From: Amorphochlora amoebiformis
Lineage: Eukaryota; Cercozoa; Chlorarachniophyceae
Direction: 5' to 3'
Length of the DNA stretch: 64,000 nucleotides
NCBI GenBank assembly: GCA_054601695.1
Contig: BAAHQB010000004.1
Location: 806,001 to 870,000, forward strand
The translations under genes and the position numbers were made by a program. Shown piece by piece: positions 1 to 15,371 of this stretch. The notes beneath the pieces are model-generated. The model was not told the DNA's origin, did not search any database, and saw only the letters and a program-made list of their open reading frames with translations. How positions within the stretch are numbered: the stretch's first letter is position 1; the number at the start of each line of letters is the position of its first letter.

Positions 1-75
1 AGACACGTGTCCCTCCCTGAACCGAGAAATTAAATAGTCGAAGACTTCCAAACCCGCACGCGTTGCGTCCCGGAG

Positions 76-105
76 ATGTCCGATCTGCGAGAAGAGCCGG
101 TGTGA
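76..105 (+). other. Possible upstream ORF in the dioxygenase leader
   Basis: An ATG at 76 opens a nine-codon frame closed by TGA at 103-105, 22 bases before the proposed start at 128. If the transcript begins upstream it could dampen translation. It may equally be chance, because the transcription start is not visible. A CACGTG hexamer lies at 4-9. Confidence 0.25.
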
Positions 106-127
106 GGCCTATCTTTCAGAATCCGGT

Positions 128-744
128 ATGCGTGCTCGAAGGACCCGTAAAAAGAAGAAGGGCAAGACCCCACCCCCCCCGGCCCCCGAGGCGCCCGAAG
201 ATTCCGGAAACACGTCGAAATTTTCCAATCTGTACGTCAAGGCCATGCCCAACCCGAAAGACTCGACGATGACCTTGATTTTCAAGTGTGTTGTAATGTT
301 TTTGATCGGGCTGCTGAGTATTGCGGTGGTGCGGATGTTATGGAGTGTATTGCTGGTCGGAATGGCGAGGTATATATGTCTAATTTTTTTTCTTCTCACC
401 TAGAGATAGGATGGGGTCCGGGATTTTGGGGTAGGTATTGACTTGTTTTCTTTGGGGGGTTATGCCACTATATGCCTCTACTTACAGGACTAGACATGCG
501 GTTTACGAGCTGGGTTAGGGGTTGAATCGGAATTTTTCATTGGGTAGTCCAACAGTTTATAATTTATCCTAACAGCATGCGTCGATCCGATGTGCATATG
601 GTCCCTCTTCTCGGGCCTGGAGAATGCGAGGTACCAAACGCTAAGCCTGCCAACTCTATTAAGAATACACTGTGTGTGTGTGTGGTGTGTGGGTGTGTGT
701 ACGTGCATATATATTTGTGTGTACGTCTATTTACACAAATATAT

Positions 745-783
<39 letters not shown>

Positions 784-1199
784 CACATTCTACTACTATA
801 CATTCATATAATAAAAATATATAAGAGACCATCAAACATACCCAATATATAATATGTGTCTAATATATATATATATATATATACATATATATATAATATG
901 TATGTATATATGTATGTATACCAATACATATTGTTAATTCTACAATGCGAATTTTTCCATTTTCACTGAGGTATAACATGAAACATACCTAAGCACATCA
1001 CAGAAAATTGTCAAAGCTTCCATGCAGGACGATGGGTGGGAAACGTCTGCATTTCCCTACTATCAGACACGTGGACGACCTCTCTCGTCTATCGAATCTC
1101 TCGGAGGCAAGGAATATTCTCAGGTTTTCAAAAGTGTTTCATCTCTACATTTATGTATAATACTATGAAGGCTTGTAAGGTTTGGTAATGGCGATTGGT

Positions 1200-1236
<37 letters not shown>

Positions 1237-1521
1237 CTAAATATATAATACATATATATATATATAATATATATATATATGTACATACACATATATACAT
1301 ATTTATATATATATTTACATGCATTTATACACATATAGATGCGTTTTTAATTTACATACATCATACATCATTCATGTACATAAATAAATAATAAACATAT
1401 GTATATATCCATTAGAACCTTCTCCAGGAGCGTATCATTCCCGCGATTGCACACCTCTACGATGTGAATAGCTTAATCTTATACACTCTAATCTAAAACC
1501 TACCTTAATCTTTTTTTTATA

Positions 1522-1560
<39 letters not shown>

Positions 1561-1601
1561 TTAATATGTATATTTATATATATATATATGTATATATCAT
1601 T

Positions 1602-1636
<35 letters not shown>

Positions 1637-1912
1637 TGTATATATGTACTACATATATATATATAGATATATTATATATAATATATATATATATGTATAT
1701 ATATATACATGTACATTTGTCTGCATGTATGTAAATAAATAAGTAGATGTATAATCTATGTGTATATGTATATATGTGTACATATGTACATGTATTTATA
1801 TAATACGTGTGTACATATAAAAACTTTACCCCCTTAAATATCATGTACATAAGTGTGTACATATATATATATATATATATACATATATAATATATATATA
1901 TATTATATATAT

Positions 1913-1959
<47 letters not shown>

Positions 1960-2548
1960 ATATATAAATATATATATTATGTATGCATAGAAATAAAATA
2001 TACATATATATAAAAATATATAAACACAAAGTATATCATTACACACATGTACATATTTCTACCTATGTATGTATGCATATCACATACACATATAAACCAC
2101 AGGTGCCTACCAGTCGTATCCGGCTAGAAGATCTCCATATAATCGAGTACAAATCTGGACCCCATCAAGATCTTCCCGCAGGGGTTAAATAAATATTCTC
2201 TCACATCCATAATCGCATATTACCATATACCTAGCATCGGTTGTATGAACAATTACATGTATTTATATCGACATGTTATATTAAACACCTAAAAAAAGTC
2301 GGTCCATCAACCGAAAAAATGCGTTTTGTTTGTAACCTTCATGTCTTATTGTATACTAATACTATTCGTAGTTTATACTTATTATTGTTATTGTCATCGT
2401 TTGTTAATATTATTTTGTGCATATACATGTGTTTTACAGATACGTATTATATTACAATCATACTTTTGACATGCATGTAATATATAGATTTGTACCTATG
2501 AGATGTATTTAAGAATTATACATATGAACGTATGGACGTATATAGTAA

Positions 2549-2594
<46 letters not shown>

Positions 2595-3144
2595 ATATAT
2601 ATATATATATATATATTTACTTTACATACATACCAGGCTCCCGTCCCAGGCCCAGGAATTCCAATCCACCAAGACTCTTCCTCAGTCACCGTCGACATTT
2701 CTCTCACACCTCCATCTCTCTATCAGGTAACCTCAATCCTACACTCTTGCCTTTCCCATAATCATATCCGCACCCGAACCTTAACCCGAACCTTAACCCG
2801 AACCTTAACCCGAAACTTAACCCGAACCTCAACCCGAACCCGAACCATATGTGTTACCGAAGCTGTCTTTGCTGTATATAATACAGCTGTTGGGGTTTTA
2901 ACCCCTATTAAGTGTAAGACTCACTCTGAGAATAATTCAGGGAGGGGCGACTTATTTTCGGGTCCTAAATCAAAGTATAACCACTGGGGCTGGTTAGTAT
3001 GTGTGTGTCTGTTTTGTTTGTTTTTTCTCTTGTCTTTTGTGTTTGTTTTGGATGTATGGAATGTCTTTTACATGTAGTTTTTAAGGTTGTGTGTTTGAAT
3101 ATTGTGTATATTCGTAGGTGTATGTGTATAAATGTACATATGTA

Positions 3145-3176
<32 letters not shown>

Positions 3177-3232
3177 CAATATATATATATATATATAAAT
3201 TAAATTAAGCATGTTTTTTAGATAAATAAATA

Positions 3233-3267
<35 letters not shown>

Positions 3268-3291
3268 TTATATTTTACACATATCTATGTA

Positions 3292-3335
<44 letters not shown>

Positions 3336-3707
3336 TATGTACATATGAATATGTACATAATATATATGTATCAAGTAATATGTGTGCAATACATAGATAA
3401 TTTACATGTACATGTATATAATACAGCTTTGTTTCATATACATATATATATATATATATAATATACACACCTATACGTATATACTCACATACGCAGTGTA
3501 CTCATATATGCAGCATACTTTTTACATGTCTTTGCCTCGCCCTTCTCCTCTTTCTTGCACCTCTCTCCCTCTCTCTCTCTTCCTATATGTAGATATACAT
3601 TATTATTATTACATACATACATACATTATGTTTGTATACAACATGCTACGTATATCTATAATATAATAAGTTTGTATATATAGCATAGACACTTTATTAT
3701 TGCACAA

Positions 3708-3740
<33 letters not shown>

Positions 3741-4094
3741 CACAACATACTACATATATCTATAATATAATAAGTATGCACATATAACATTGGCACAAAT
3801 GCTTATACCATATCAAAAAAGTGTATACTTACATATACTACATAAGTATAATATTTTGAATGTAATATACAATGTGCCCTTACTAGGTGTGGGGTTCATA
3901 CATCCCGGCGGTGTTTACCACAGCGAAATGGACGTAATGAACGGAAAGCGCTATAGTTTAGTTGGATTCGCCGAAATCGAACCCAAATCTAGTATCGATT
4001 CGGTATTTACTGTTGTGAATATGTGCCTTTTTTGTGTGATTAATTGTGTTTATGTTTTTGAATGTGTGTATGTGTTGCATACACATATAATATG

Positions 4095-4127
<33 letters not shown>

Positions 4128-4220
4128 TTGTATGTTATATATATGTATATATATATATGTAAATACATATATATATAGTATATAAATGTGTATTATGTAA
4201 CCAATGCTCTTTCTACATAC

Positions 4221-4267
<47 letters not shown>

Positions 4268-4279
4268 ATATATATATGC

Positions 4280-4311
<32 letters not shown>

Positions 4312-4382
4312 TGTATATATATTATATATATAATATGATATGATATAGTATAGAATAACTGGAGAATTGGCTGCAGTATGTA

Positions 4383-4457
<75 letters not shown>

Positions 4458-5702
4458 TACATATAAATATATACATATGTGTATAGATACAATAAACATA
4501 TTATTGACATATATATATATATATATATAGAACACCTGGGGACGCTGGGTACCCTGCGCGCGTGTTGTAAAGTGCGCAGCTACTGAACCTGAGAGCAAAG
4601 ATGAGGTATATGCTTCCATATATCACATATATCTTCACGTTTACTCAAAACATCCCAAGTATCATGCGGTATTAGACCGTCACAGGTATCAGATTATGTA
4701 ATGTAATACTTACAACACACCCCATGGATATCAGAACACTCATGTGTTTTTCCAAAAAATACAATACGTAAGATACGTGCGTGTATGTAAGGAGGCGGGA
4801 GAGAGTGAGGAATCAGATGGCGATAAGGGCGTTTATAAGTCGTATCGAACGCTTTCGTGTAAGACAGAGGGAAAGATGGCTTGTAGGAGGTATGTTGCGT
4901 TGTATGTGTGTATGTGTATAGTACATACATATGTATCATGTACGAATATATAAATAAGTATATGTATAGATGTATATGTATGAATATATTTATTGTATTA
5001 TATATATGTAAATATATATATGTAAATATATATATATATATATATTGTATAAATATATACACGCACATACATATATATATATATGTGGTGTGTGCACATA
5101 TATACATATATATACATATATATACATATATATATATATAAATATATATATTTGTAATATATATCCTACAGAAAAAAATAATACACATAGGCAGATGTGT
5201 ATGGATATACATTATACCCACACATGTCATACATATAGACATGTGTATACGTGTTTTTTGGTATATACATATATATATATATATAGCCTACATGGTGTTT
5301 ACCGCTGCGAATGCATACCTAATTTTTGTACATTTATAACTTATGTAACATTGAGATATTTATATATAATATATATACATATATATAATACATATTGTAC
5401 AATATAAAGATTTATGGCATGTATTGTCAGGGTATTTGAGGAGATAGTATGGACTCAGCGCCAGCAATTCTCTGAAATCTTCACTCAGCTCAACGAGTAT
5501 GCTTCTATACTCTGTATCGTTATTATATGCATACTTAAATACGTATATACACATATACATATATATATATATATATATATATTGTATGTATATATGTACA
5601 CTCAGCTCAACAAGTATGTTTTTGTACTCTGTATCATTATTATATACATTAATATATATATATATATATATGGTAAATATTATATGTATATGTATATGTA
5701 AA

Positions 5703-5735
<33 letters not shown>

Positions 5736-5834
5736 TTGTATGTGCGGTATGTATGTGATATGTAGGTCCAGATGTAATATATACACATACATTTGAACCC
5801 AAAAATGTTACATATATACCGCACATACAAATGT

Positions 5835-5886
<52 letters not shown>

Positions 5887-5952
5887 TTATCACATGTATA
5901 TATTTGTTTTATTCCCGCCACTTATACTCTTTCCCACATAAGCATATGTAAA

Positions 5953-5996
<44 letters not shown>

Positions 5997-6246
5997 ATAT
6001 ATATATATACATATTTAGATATGTATATCTAAATTTACATATATCTTGTAAATATATATATATATGTACATATTCTGTATTGATAATATTTACACTATAT
6101 GTATATATGTAATGTAATGTACATATATACATATATATATATATATATTCATATACACATACACACACATATATATTCATACATATTTATTTATTTATGT
6201 ACCTTTTTGTAAATATTGAATGCATTCTGTGCTTACGTAACATACG

Positions 6247-6293
<47 letters not shown>

Positions 6294-6461
6294 ATATACA
6301 TGTATATGTAATAACACACACATATATATATATATATATAAATGTATGTAATGTATAAATTCATAAATAGGTCAGAGCAGACAACTTATTTAGTTGCCAA
6401 CGGATTTGGTTTCGTCATGATGTGGGGTGTATTTGCCATGGTGGCCTCGAGATTTCTGTAA
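128..6461 (+). CDS. Membrane-anchored 2-oxoglutarate/Fe(II) dioxygenase (prolyl-hydroxylase-like), 12 exons
   Basis: Exons: 128-369, 576-630, 1028-1123, 1428-1463, 2103-2183, 2637-2726, 2941-2992, 3887-4002, 4531-4605, 4792-4889, 5431-5496, 6371-6461. Phases agree throughout and give 365 residues ending in TAA. A basic and proline-rich head (residues 1-45) precedes a hydrophobic segment at about 49-79. The double-stranded beta-helix core follows: the HQD pair (H181, D183), GGATYF (about 201-206), then HPGGVYH with the distal iron ligand H229, and GKRYSLVGF with R239 placed to bind 2-oxoglutarate. A last exon encodes a second hydrophobic segment (about 347-364) right before the stop. These enzymes hydroxylate protein or small-molecule substrates in the secretory pathway or cytosol; the substrate cannot be told. 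The stretch between GPGECE and DDGWETS is shorter than in relatives, so a small exon between 631 and 1027 may be missing. The gene converges on the dehydrogenase gene. Confidence 0.83.
5484..5650 (+). repeat. Duplicated tail of dioxygenase exon 11 with its donor site
   Basis: The exon end CTCAGCTCAACGA plus donor and about 35 bases of intron (5484-5535) recur at about 5598-5650 with several substitutions, separated by a (TA)n tract. The copy keeps a GTATG donor-like site. The unit between its CAG and GT is 8 bases, so it would shift the frame if it were spliced in. Confidence 0.7.
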
Positions 6462-7029
6462 TGTGCATATTGACTAAACTTTTAACTGAAAATTATAAAT
6501 ACAATTAAGGGATGTGTCACACAAGTTTTGTCATATAAACGTGCCTATATCTAGGAGTGGCATTAAAGTTGTAAACTTAGACTTTTTACAATTCGATCAG
6601 CCTAACTATGTGTGTATGCTGGATGCGACATGTATAATATTATACTATATATTATATCTACCCTATGATATATTATCTTAGATTGAACAGTCATTCAGTA
6701 TACACATATTTAAATGCCGAGTCTAGACTATCATTTATCCGTTCTAGATAATCTAGATAATACTATAGTTGTAACAGGCCTAATCTGGCTAGCATTGCAC
6801 ACGATCGGACCAGCAGCAGGTCTAGAGGTATAGTAGTAGTGAGGGAGTCAGTATACTAGCCAGACACAATTAAAAGTATTATGTGGCAAGTTTATTTAAG
6901 AGTTGAATTTGAATTCGATAATGGCGCACTAAAAGATCTGCAAGAGTAAGCTTTCTGAGCAGAAAGAACTCTAGCAGGTTTCGTCTAGACCAAGCTATGG
7001 CCACCGCGCGCGTAGTTCTGCTGACAATC
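6462..7029. other. Convergent 3' spacer between dioxygenase and dehydrogenase genes
   Basis: This is unique, non-microsatellite DNA between two converging stop codons. It is rich in CTAG-containing words (TCTAGAC, TTCTAGATAATCTAGATAA, GCTAGC, ACTAGCC between about 6720 and 6990). No convincing exon or RNA gene is seen on either strand. It probably holds both 3' untranslated regions. Confidence 0.6.
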
Positions 7030-7785
7030 TCACGTCTCCAACGACGCCATATACTGATGAAATAGGATTAGAATATTTGAAAGAAAGTTTGTTAAATCGA
7101 CGGTTACTTTTTCATAAGAGGCGTTGGATTGCATGTAATCGAAAGCAGTGAGGTTGTCTTGCACGGGCTCTACACCGTTGGAGATGTTGGTGCACACCTT
7201 ATACAGGCGATCTGCGTTTACAGATTACGTATAAAAGTTATGTATATGTAATAAATATGTATGTACGTATATATATACACATATATATAAATAAATATAT
7301 ATAATTATATATATATATATATATATATATTTGAATACGTGTACTATAAATGTGTATATATTATGGCACATATACGCGTATGTTCAAGCTTAATATGTAC
7401 ATATATATATATATATATATTAACACATATATGTGTATTATATATTTATATATGTGTATATAAATATATATTTAGTATGCAATATATATATATATACATA
7501 TGTATATATTTACTTATGTAATATTCCATATGTATGTATCATGTATAGTACATGAAATATGTACACTATCATATATACATACCTATGTACGTCTATATAC
7601 ACATAGATATGTGATCTACATACAGATCTCTATCATATGCATATTTATACATACACACATATACATATATATATATATATATATGAATATATATATATAT
7701 ATATGTATGAATATATATATATATATATATGAATATATTATATATATATATTTATATAATATATATATATATATATAATATATGT

Positions 7786-7864
<79 letters not shown>

Positions 7865-8190
7865 GATGTATGTATAATATTTGTGTAAAATTACCATTAT
7901 CCAATTCTAAATATGTATATGTATGTACATAATATGTATATTATATTATATATAAAAATGTATATGTGTATATATATAACATATTATGTAATATATATAT
8001 ATATGTGTGTGTGTATAAAATTACATATATTTATTATATACCAGCATCATCTTGAGTATGTGTAGTCCAAGTTCCCCATAGGAATTTTCTTTGAGGGGTA
8101 CGATCAAGGAAGAATTGGCCTGATAGGTTATATATGTACATCTACACACATAGATATATGCATATCCATTATATATATATATATATTTAG

Positions 8191-8221
<31 letters not shown>

Positions 8222-9510
8222 AATAAATATAAATATATGCGATATTTATGCATAAATATACAGTTTGTAAATATATATATATATATATATCCTACATATA
8301 AGCATGTAATACAGATTATATGTGTAAGTACAGGTGTATACATATATAAAATATACACACACACTTATTTACACACATATATATATACATTCATACAATT
8401 TATACGTATTCACATACCGTACATGTGTGTGTATATATATATATATGTATATGTATATACTATGTAAATATATACTCCATTATAAGTTTATGTTTATGTA
8501 TGAAAGTACGCAAATGGTGAGAGAGTACATGGATACGAGAGACACGAAGAAAGAAAAAAAGCATGAAAAAAAGAGAGAGGAGAATGATTGAGAGAAACAG
8601 AGAGGAACAGAGAGAGAAACAGAGAGGGAGAGAGATAGAGAGGAAAGGAGAGAGAGATACACGCTCCCGCATGTTTTTCCCTTTTCCCTCAATGCCTTTC
8701 TTCATTCTCCCTATTCCTCTTATTCTCATTCTCTTCATTCACAGTTGCTATAACTTCTCCCTTAATTCTGTCTTTCTTTTCCACTCACTCTTTCCTCTTC
8801 CGCCCTCCCGCTTCCTGCTCTCAGAGGAGGGAGAGAGAGGGGAGAGAGGGAGAGAGAAGAGAGAGGGAGAAAGGAGAGAGGGAGAGAAGAGCGAGAGAGA
8901 CGGAAGAGAGGAGAGAAAGCAATCTTTTGATTTTGGAATTTGGAATAAGTATACCCTGTTGATGTTTGAGAGCTTGGGTCGAGGTCGTAAGCCACACAAT
9001 GGTATCCGCACCCTCTTCCTCGCTTCTCCATCTTCCCTACGCGTGGAGATATATGTAGGTATAAATGGTATTGTATGTGTATGCACTCCTATGTATACGT
9101 ATGTATATATCTTGTATGTGTAAAATTGCATGCAAAGATATATATCGAGATATATTCGTGGACACGTGTTTGTGTACAAGCAAGTCTCGTAATTTGTGTC
9201 TCTCGATCGAGAAGAAATGACGTGATCTGCACCTATCCATGGGCAATAAATCACGTGATATAACCTGCATCTGTCGATGGAAATCGGGCATCGCTTTCCG
9301 GACGGCTGGCGTATCGGCCCATCCTGGGTGCATGGATTGGAACCATACGTTCCTCTTCTCCGGTTCGGCCTTGGCTTCTGGCTTGGCTTCCGGCTTGGAT
9401 TCCGGCTTGGATTTTCCTTCCTCCTGTTATTATGTACAAAGGTACGAATGTGTATATGAATAGTTATATTTATATATGTTTGCATATGTGTGTTTGATTT
9501 TATATTTGTA

Positions 9511-9554
<44 letters not shown>

Positions 9555-9750
9555 ATATATACCTTGTTGAATCCTAGGAGTCCTGATATGGATTCACGAG
9601 CCCAAATCCTATGTTGTTTTTTTTACAATATATATATATATATATATAATATATACATATATATATATATATGTATATATATATATGTATATATAATTAT
9701 TATTATTATTCTATACGTAGATGCATATAACATTTATTTAGTTTCATATG

Positions 9751-9807
<57 letters not shown>

Positions 9808-9916
9808 GTATAAATACGCACACATATACATATCTATATATATACATTTTCCAAGGTTTGCATATGTATACATCTAACATATATGTATTATATGTATTAT
9901 ATTGATCTGAATATAC

Positions 9917-9965
<49 letters not shown>

Positions 9966-10570
9966 CATCAGTTGGTAATTACTCTACGAGCGCGATCTGC
10001 TGTCTCTTATTCTGAGCATAAACATACGTCCCGTCGTTGAATCCCTAATATCATTCCCACGATTAAGATTTAGCCCTACCTCGGATTTGATATAATAAAA
10101 AATTCGGCAGGCTTAAGAAGCTTACGCTCAAAATTAGGGTTTGGAAGACCTAGGTAACGTTAGGGTTAGAATTAAGGATAGGGTCACGATTAGTGTTACC
10201 ATCAAAGCTAGAGCGTTAGGGTTAGCGTTCAGGTGAGTAGGGTTAGGGTGTATTAGGTTGAAGGTAGGGGTAGGGTATGTTGGGATGTGATTAGGGCTGA
10301 AAAAGGTTAGATTAGTATTAGGAGAGTGCCTCTTCTGTCTGGACGTTGATAGGATCTAGTTTCTGAGAGTAAGCACCCCCTGAAGATACCACGACTACCT
10401 GTTGGTGGACGTTTACATGTATAAGAGGTATTATATATGTATATATATATATGTGTGTGTGTATATGTTATGCAAGTAGCTGTATAGGTTTATCTGCGTA
10501 TATTGTGTACGTATACTTGTATGTGCGTGATTTATTATGTCGATAGGGGAGGAAATTTAGATATGTGTGT

Positions 10571-10612
<42 letters not shown>

Positions 10613-11692
10613 ATACATACATATGTATATCTGCATACCTATATATATATTATATTATATATATATATATATATATATACATATATGTGTGTGTATGCAC
10701 ATGTATACATGAATATATACACATAAAATGTATGTATATATTTATATTTATATTTGCACACATTTATACATGAATTTACATGTACATATACACCTACATA
10801 AATATTATATATATGTATATAAATATATATATATATATATGTAATATATATATATATATATATATATATATCAATGCATGTATATAATAATAATTATAGT
10901 AACAATGATGAGAATAATAGTAAGAATAAAATGTTAATAACAGTAACGACAATATTAATAACGAATAACACTTATAAAAATTAAAAAAAGAAATTAATCT
11001 GATATGTATATATATATGCACGTTGTATGCGTATGTTATTATCGATGCATGCACATATATCTAGACACCACTCCCCCATACATATATAAACACATTGATA
11101 TATCGGCACCCTAGACGGATCGTTATCAGTTCCAACAGGCGACTGTAGGCTGGGAAGTAATTCCTTAGAAGGTTAGGTTTAGGGTTATGGTTAGAGTAAT
11201 GGTTAGTAACGGGTTATTGTTATGGCTACAGATTAGGATTTAGAGTAATAGCTAGGACAGGGTAGGGTTAGGGTTAGGTTTAGGGTTTTGTAAGGAGGGT
11301 TAGGGTTAGGGTTGAGATTAGGTTTAGGGCTATGGTTAGGGCCAGGATTAGGTTAGGAGAGCCAAGGTTAGGATCAGATTATTCAGCATGTCTTAGCCTT
11401 AAGGCCATCGACTCAGTCACTTCGATAACGTTAGATAAAGGTAAGGTTATGATTAGCGTTAGAGTTAGGATTAGGGCGAGTTTGGGGTTTTATGGTTAGG
11501 ATTAGTGTTAGGGTTAGGGTTTGGGTTGTGGTTTTATGGTTAGGATTAGAGTTAGGGTTTAGGTAAACTTGTGTGAGGACGAAGGTTCCCATTGTATTTG
11601 TTGCGAAGTTTAGTTCGTTTCCTATTCATGTGTATGAGAGGATACTCATTTGTATATCTATCTACCTGCATATACATATCAAATGTGCATAT

Positions 11693-11741
<49 letters not shown>

Positions 11742-12363
11742 ATATAGATGTATATGCCTGTTACATGTTTTCACGTAAAATATAAATATGAATTTAAGAA
11801 AATATAAATTTGAATTTATGAACATATATACGCATATAAATATTATATATATATATATATATGTATATGTATATTCATATGCATATATATATATATATAT
11901 ATAAATATATATCTACATCTATATATATATATATATATAATACATATATATATATATATATGTACATATACCCAAGTACACACATACGCAACACACGCAT
12001 GTATATATACATGCACATGTACGTACATACGCACATATACACAGTTATAGGTACATATGTATAAATCTCTGTATATTCATACCAATGTATATGTACAAAG
12101 ATACATCTTGGATGTCAATAGATATATTATATTACATATTTTTATTTATCTACATATGTCAAAACCTTCATTATTCTTCTCGAACTTATGAAGCATGCAT
12201 CCAGCGTTGTTAACTAAGCCTATAAAATATACACATGTATTTAAGAAAACTTTCATGTATGCGTATACGTGTAAATATATTCACTAAGCCTATAAAATAC
12301 ACAATAAGTAAACATCTGATAAGTATATTTCGTGTTTTTACATAAACATAGTGTATATGTATA

Positions 12364-12397
<34 letters not shown>

Positions 12398-13373
12398 AAA
12401 TATATGTACTTTCTCTTTTATAGACACTATAAGTGTCTCTCTGACGTATATGTACATATATATATAAATATACATATATATATTATGAAAATATAGACAT
12501 TGCCACTTACATATATATATATATATGTATATGTATGTATATAACATATACATGTATATATATATATACACATATATATATATGTATATATATGTAACAC
12601 ACGCATATATGTATGTATATATATATATATATTATATCTATACAAATATAAGAGAAAACCCACGCACATATGTTCGTATATATCCATGAAATATGTTGAT
12701 ACAGATGAAGTATTTAGAAGGATATTATCTTGCACGTGCCATACCATCGAGACGCGCTCCAAAGATCCCTTTGTTGAATGACCGAGCAAATGCTTTAACC
12801 TTGAGTTATATGTAAATTTAAATATGTATATGTACATTTACTTAAATATATATATATATATATATGTATATGTATATGTGTGTGTATGTAAATATATATA
12901 TGTATACATTCATATATGAGTATGTGTATGTAGATATATTTTTTTACACACACTGGATATATATATCACATATATTCTTATCCATAAAAATGTAATGTTT
13001 ATGCTTATGTAAATATACACACAAACATATATGTATATATATATATATATGTATGTGTACGAGTATACTTGGATACGTTATACGTGTATGTTCAATATAA
13101 TTTTTCTTTATATATATATATATATGTATAGTGTAATTATATATTCAAGTATTTTTAGGTATAATATATACTATATTATTTGAGATGAAAATGTATAGTT
13201 CTATACATGTACTACATACATATATATATATATTATATTTATACACACACACATATATATATATATATATACGAATATATACTCACATACGTCATACAGT
13301 ATTATATACATACATATAAATATATATATTGTAATATACAAATATATATGTGTGTACATATATACACACACAC

Positions 13374-13423
<50 letters not shown>

Positions 13424-13488
13424 CAATATATATATATATATATATATAACAATATATATATGAACATAGTATATTATATGTTATATAT

Positions 13489-13519
<31 letters not shown>

Positions 13520-13563
13520 AATATATGCGTGTATATATATAATACACACATATATACATATAT

Positions 13564-13615
<52 letters not shown>

Positions 13616-14304
13616 TGTTATGTACGTTAGTGTACCTGCTTAATGGACGATAGGTCTACAATATGGACGTGACACCGAGACTCTGGGACACCCCTACACA
13701 ATAATATATATATATATATATATGTAATATTTCCATACATACCACTTACATATAATATATATATATATATATAGGAAGCTCCCCCTTGACCGTCTTAGCA
13801 TATAAGTTTGCTATATAACATGTATAGGGGATTTCTGTGGAGGAAGAGAGTATACCACGGCCCTTCCCAATGAAGGACCCCTTCCTGACTTCTTGCATTC
13901 GGTGGAATCGACAGATGTCAGGTGTATAAGAATATATAGATATGTAATGGAACATGTGTATGTATGTCTAACTGTATATGTAATTTTTGTAAATACATCT
14001 AAATATATAACGTATGTAAATAAATGTATACATATATGTACATATGCATATATATACATATATATGAAAACACAGAACAATATATATATATATATATATA
14101 TATATGTATACATATATATATACATATATACATATATATATACATATATATATATATATATGTATATTCACGTATACCTATACATATAATATTTATATTT
14201 AACATTTATATATGTATATATTTACATATATTATATTATATATATATATATGTATATATATCACGTAACCGTATACACTAATTATAATGTACGTAATAGT
14301 AAAC

Positions 14305-14372
<68 letters not shown>

Positions 14373-14705
14373 GTACATATATCCAGATAAAAATATCTAG
14401 AAATAGAGGGGTATGTCATATTTCTCACGTTTCCTCAAGCAAAATGTCCCTAGCCTTAATCGCCCGCTTCTTGCTCCGGCATGCCATGTGCACCGTGCCC
14501 CCTCCTTCCTGGAAGTTTCGAGCACTTACATGTGTACGATATACATAACATGAATATATGTCACCAATAACGCCTTTGTCGTCGCTCGTCCTATCCCTGA
14601 GTTGGCTCCTGTAACCTATCAAAATTGAAGAATAGATATGAAAACTAAGTGGTAATGATACATGAAAGCATATAAGTAATATATATTTGTGTATATTTTT
14701 AGATG

Positions 14706-14739
<34 letters not shown>

Positions 14740-14882
14740 TTATTTGTGGACATACGTGTAGTATTGTGTACATGTAATATGTGCGCACATACATATGTAT
14801 TTCATGACTACGATAGATTTGTTTTACACTCTATACATTTTTACCTCCAATGTATCTACATATGATAACATACACACACATA

Positions 14883-14917
<35 letters not shown>

Positions 14918-15330
14918 GTATTATATATGTATATCTGAAGTTATATATATACATACATATATATATATACATATACATGTAAATATATATACATATATAT
15001 ATATATGTATTACATAATTATATTTACATATATATGTAATACATCTAACTCTTCGTTTTCAGCCTTGCTCTCTTTCATACCTTTCAACACCTATTTCTCT
15101 CCTCTCCTCCTCTCTTCCTCTCTGCCCCCCCGGTCTTTCCATCCCCACCACTCTTTTTCCCGCTATATCTCTCAGCGAGTCCGTAGTAGTCATTTTCGTG
15201 TGAGGTTGGGGACCATATAAACGCGGCCGTCGAGATTTGGGATGAATTTCGTGTCGAAAGACTTGGCAGCGTATAAGTAGGCCTGGGAAGAAGAGGATAT
15301 ACATGATTTGATGCGCACATGTAATCCATA

Positions 15331-15371
<41 letters not shown>

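Noticed and set aside
488-513. Short exon-like piece behind CTTACAG in the dioxygenase gene
   Set aside because: Its 26 bases would force exons 576-630 and 1028-1123 out of the frame that gives the conserved dioxygenase sequence; skipping it restores phase exactly.
13780-13960. Unique region with open minus-strand frames inside a dehydrogenase intron
   Set aside because: The exons on both sides (14429-14508 and 13636-13693) join directly in phase and in line with the family; no acceptor/donor pair here fits.
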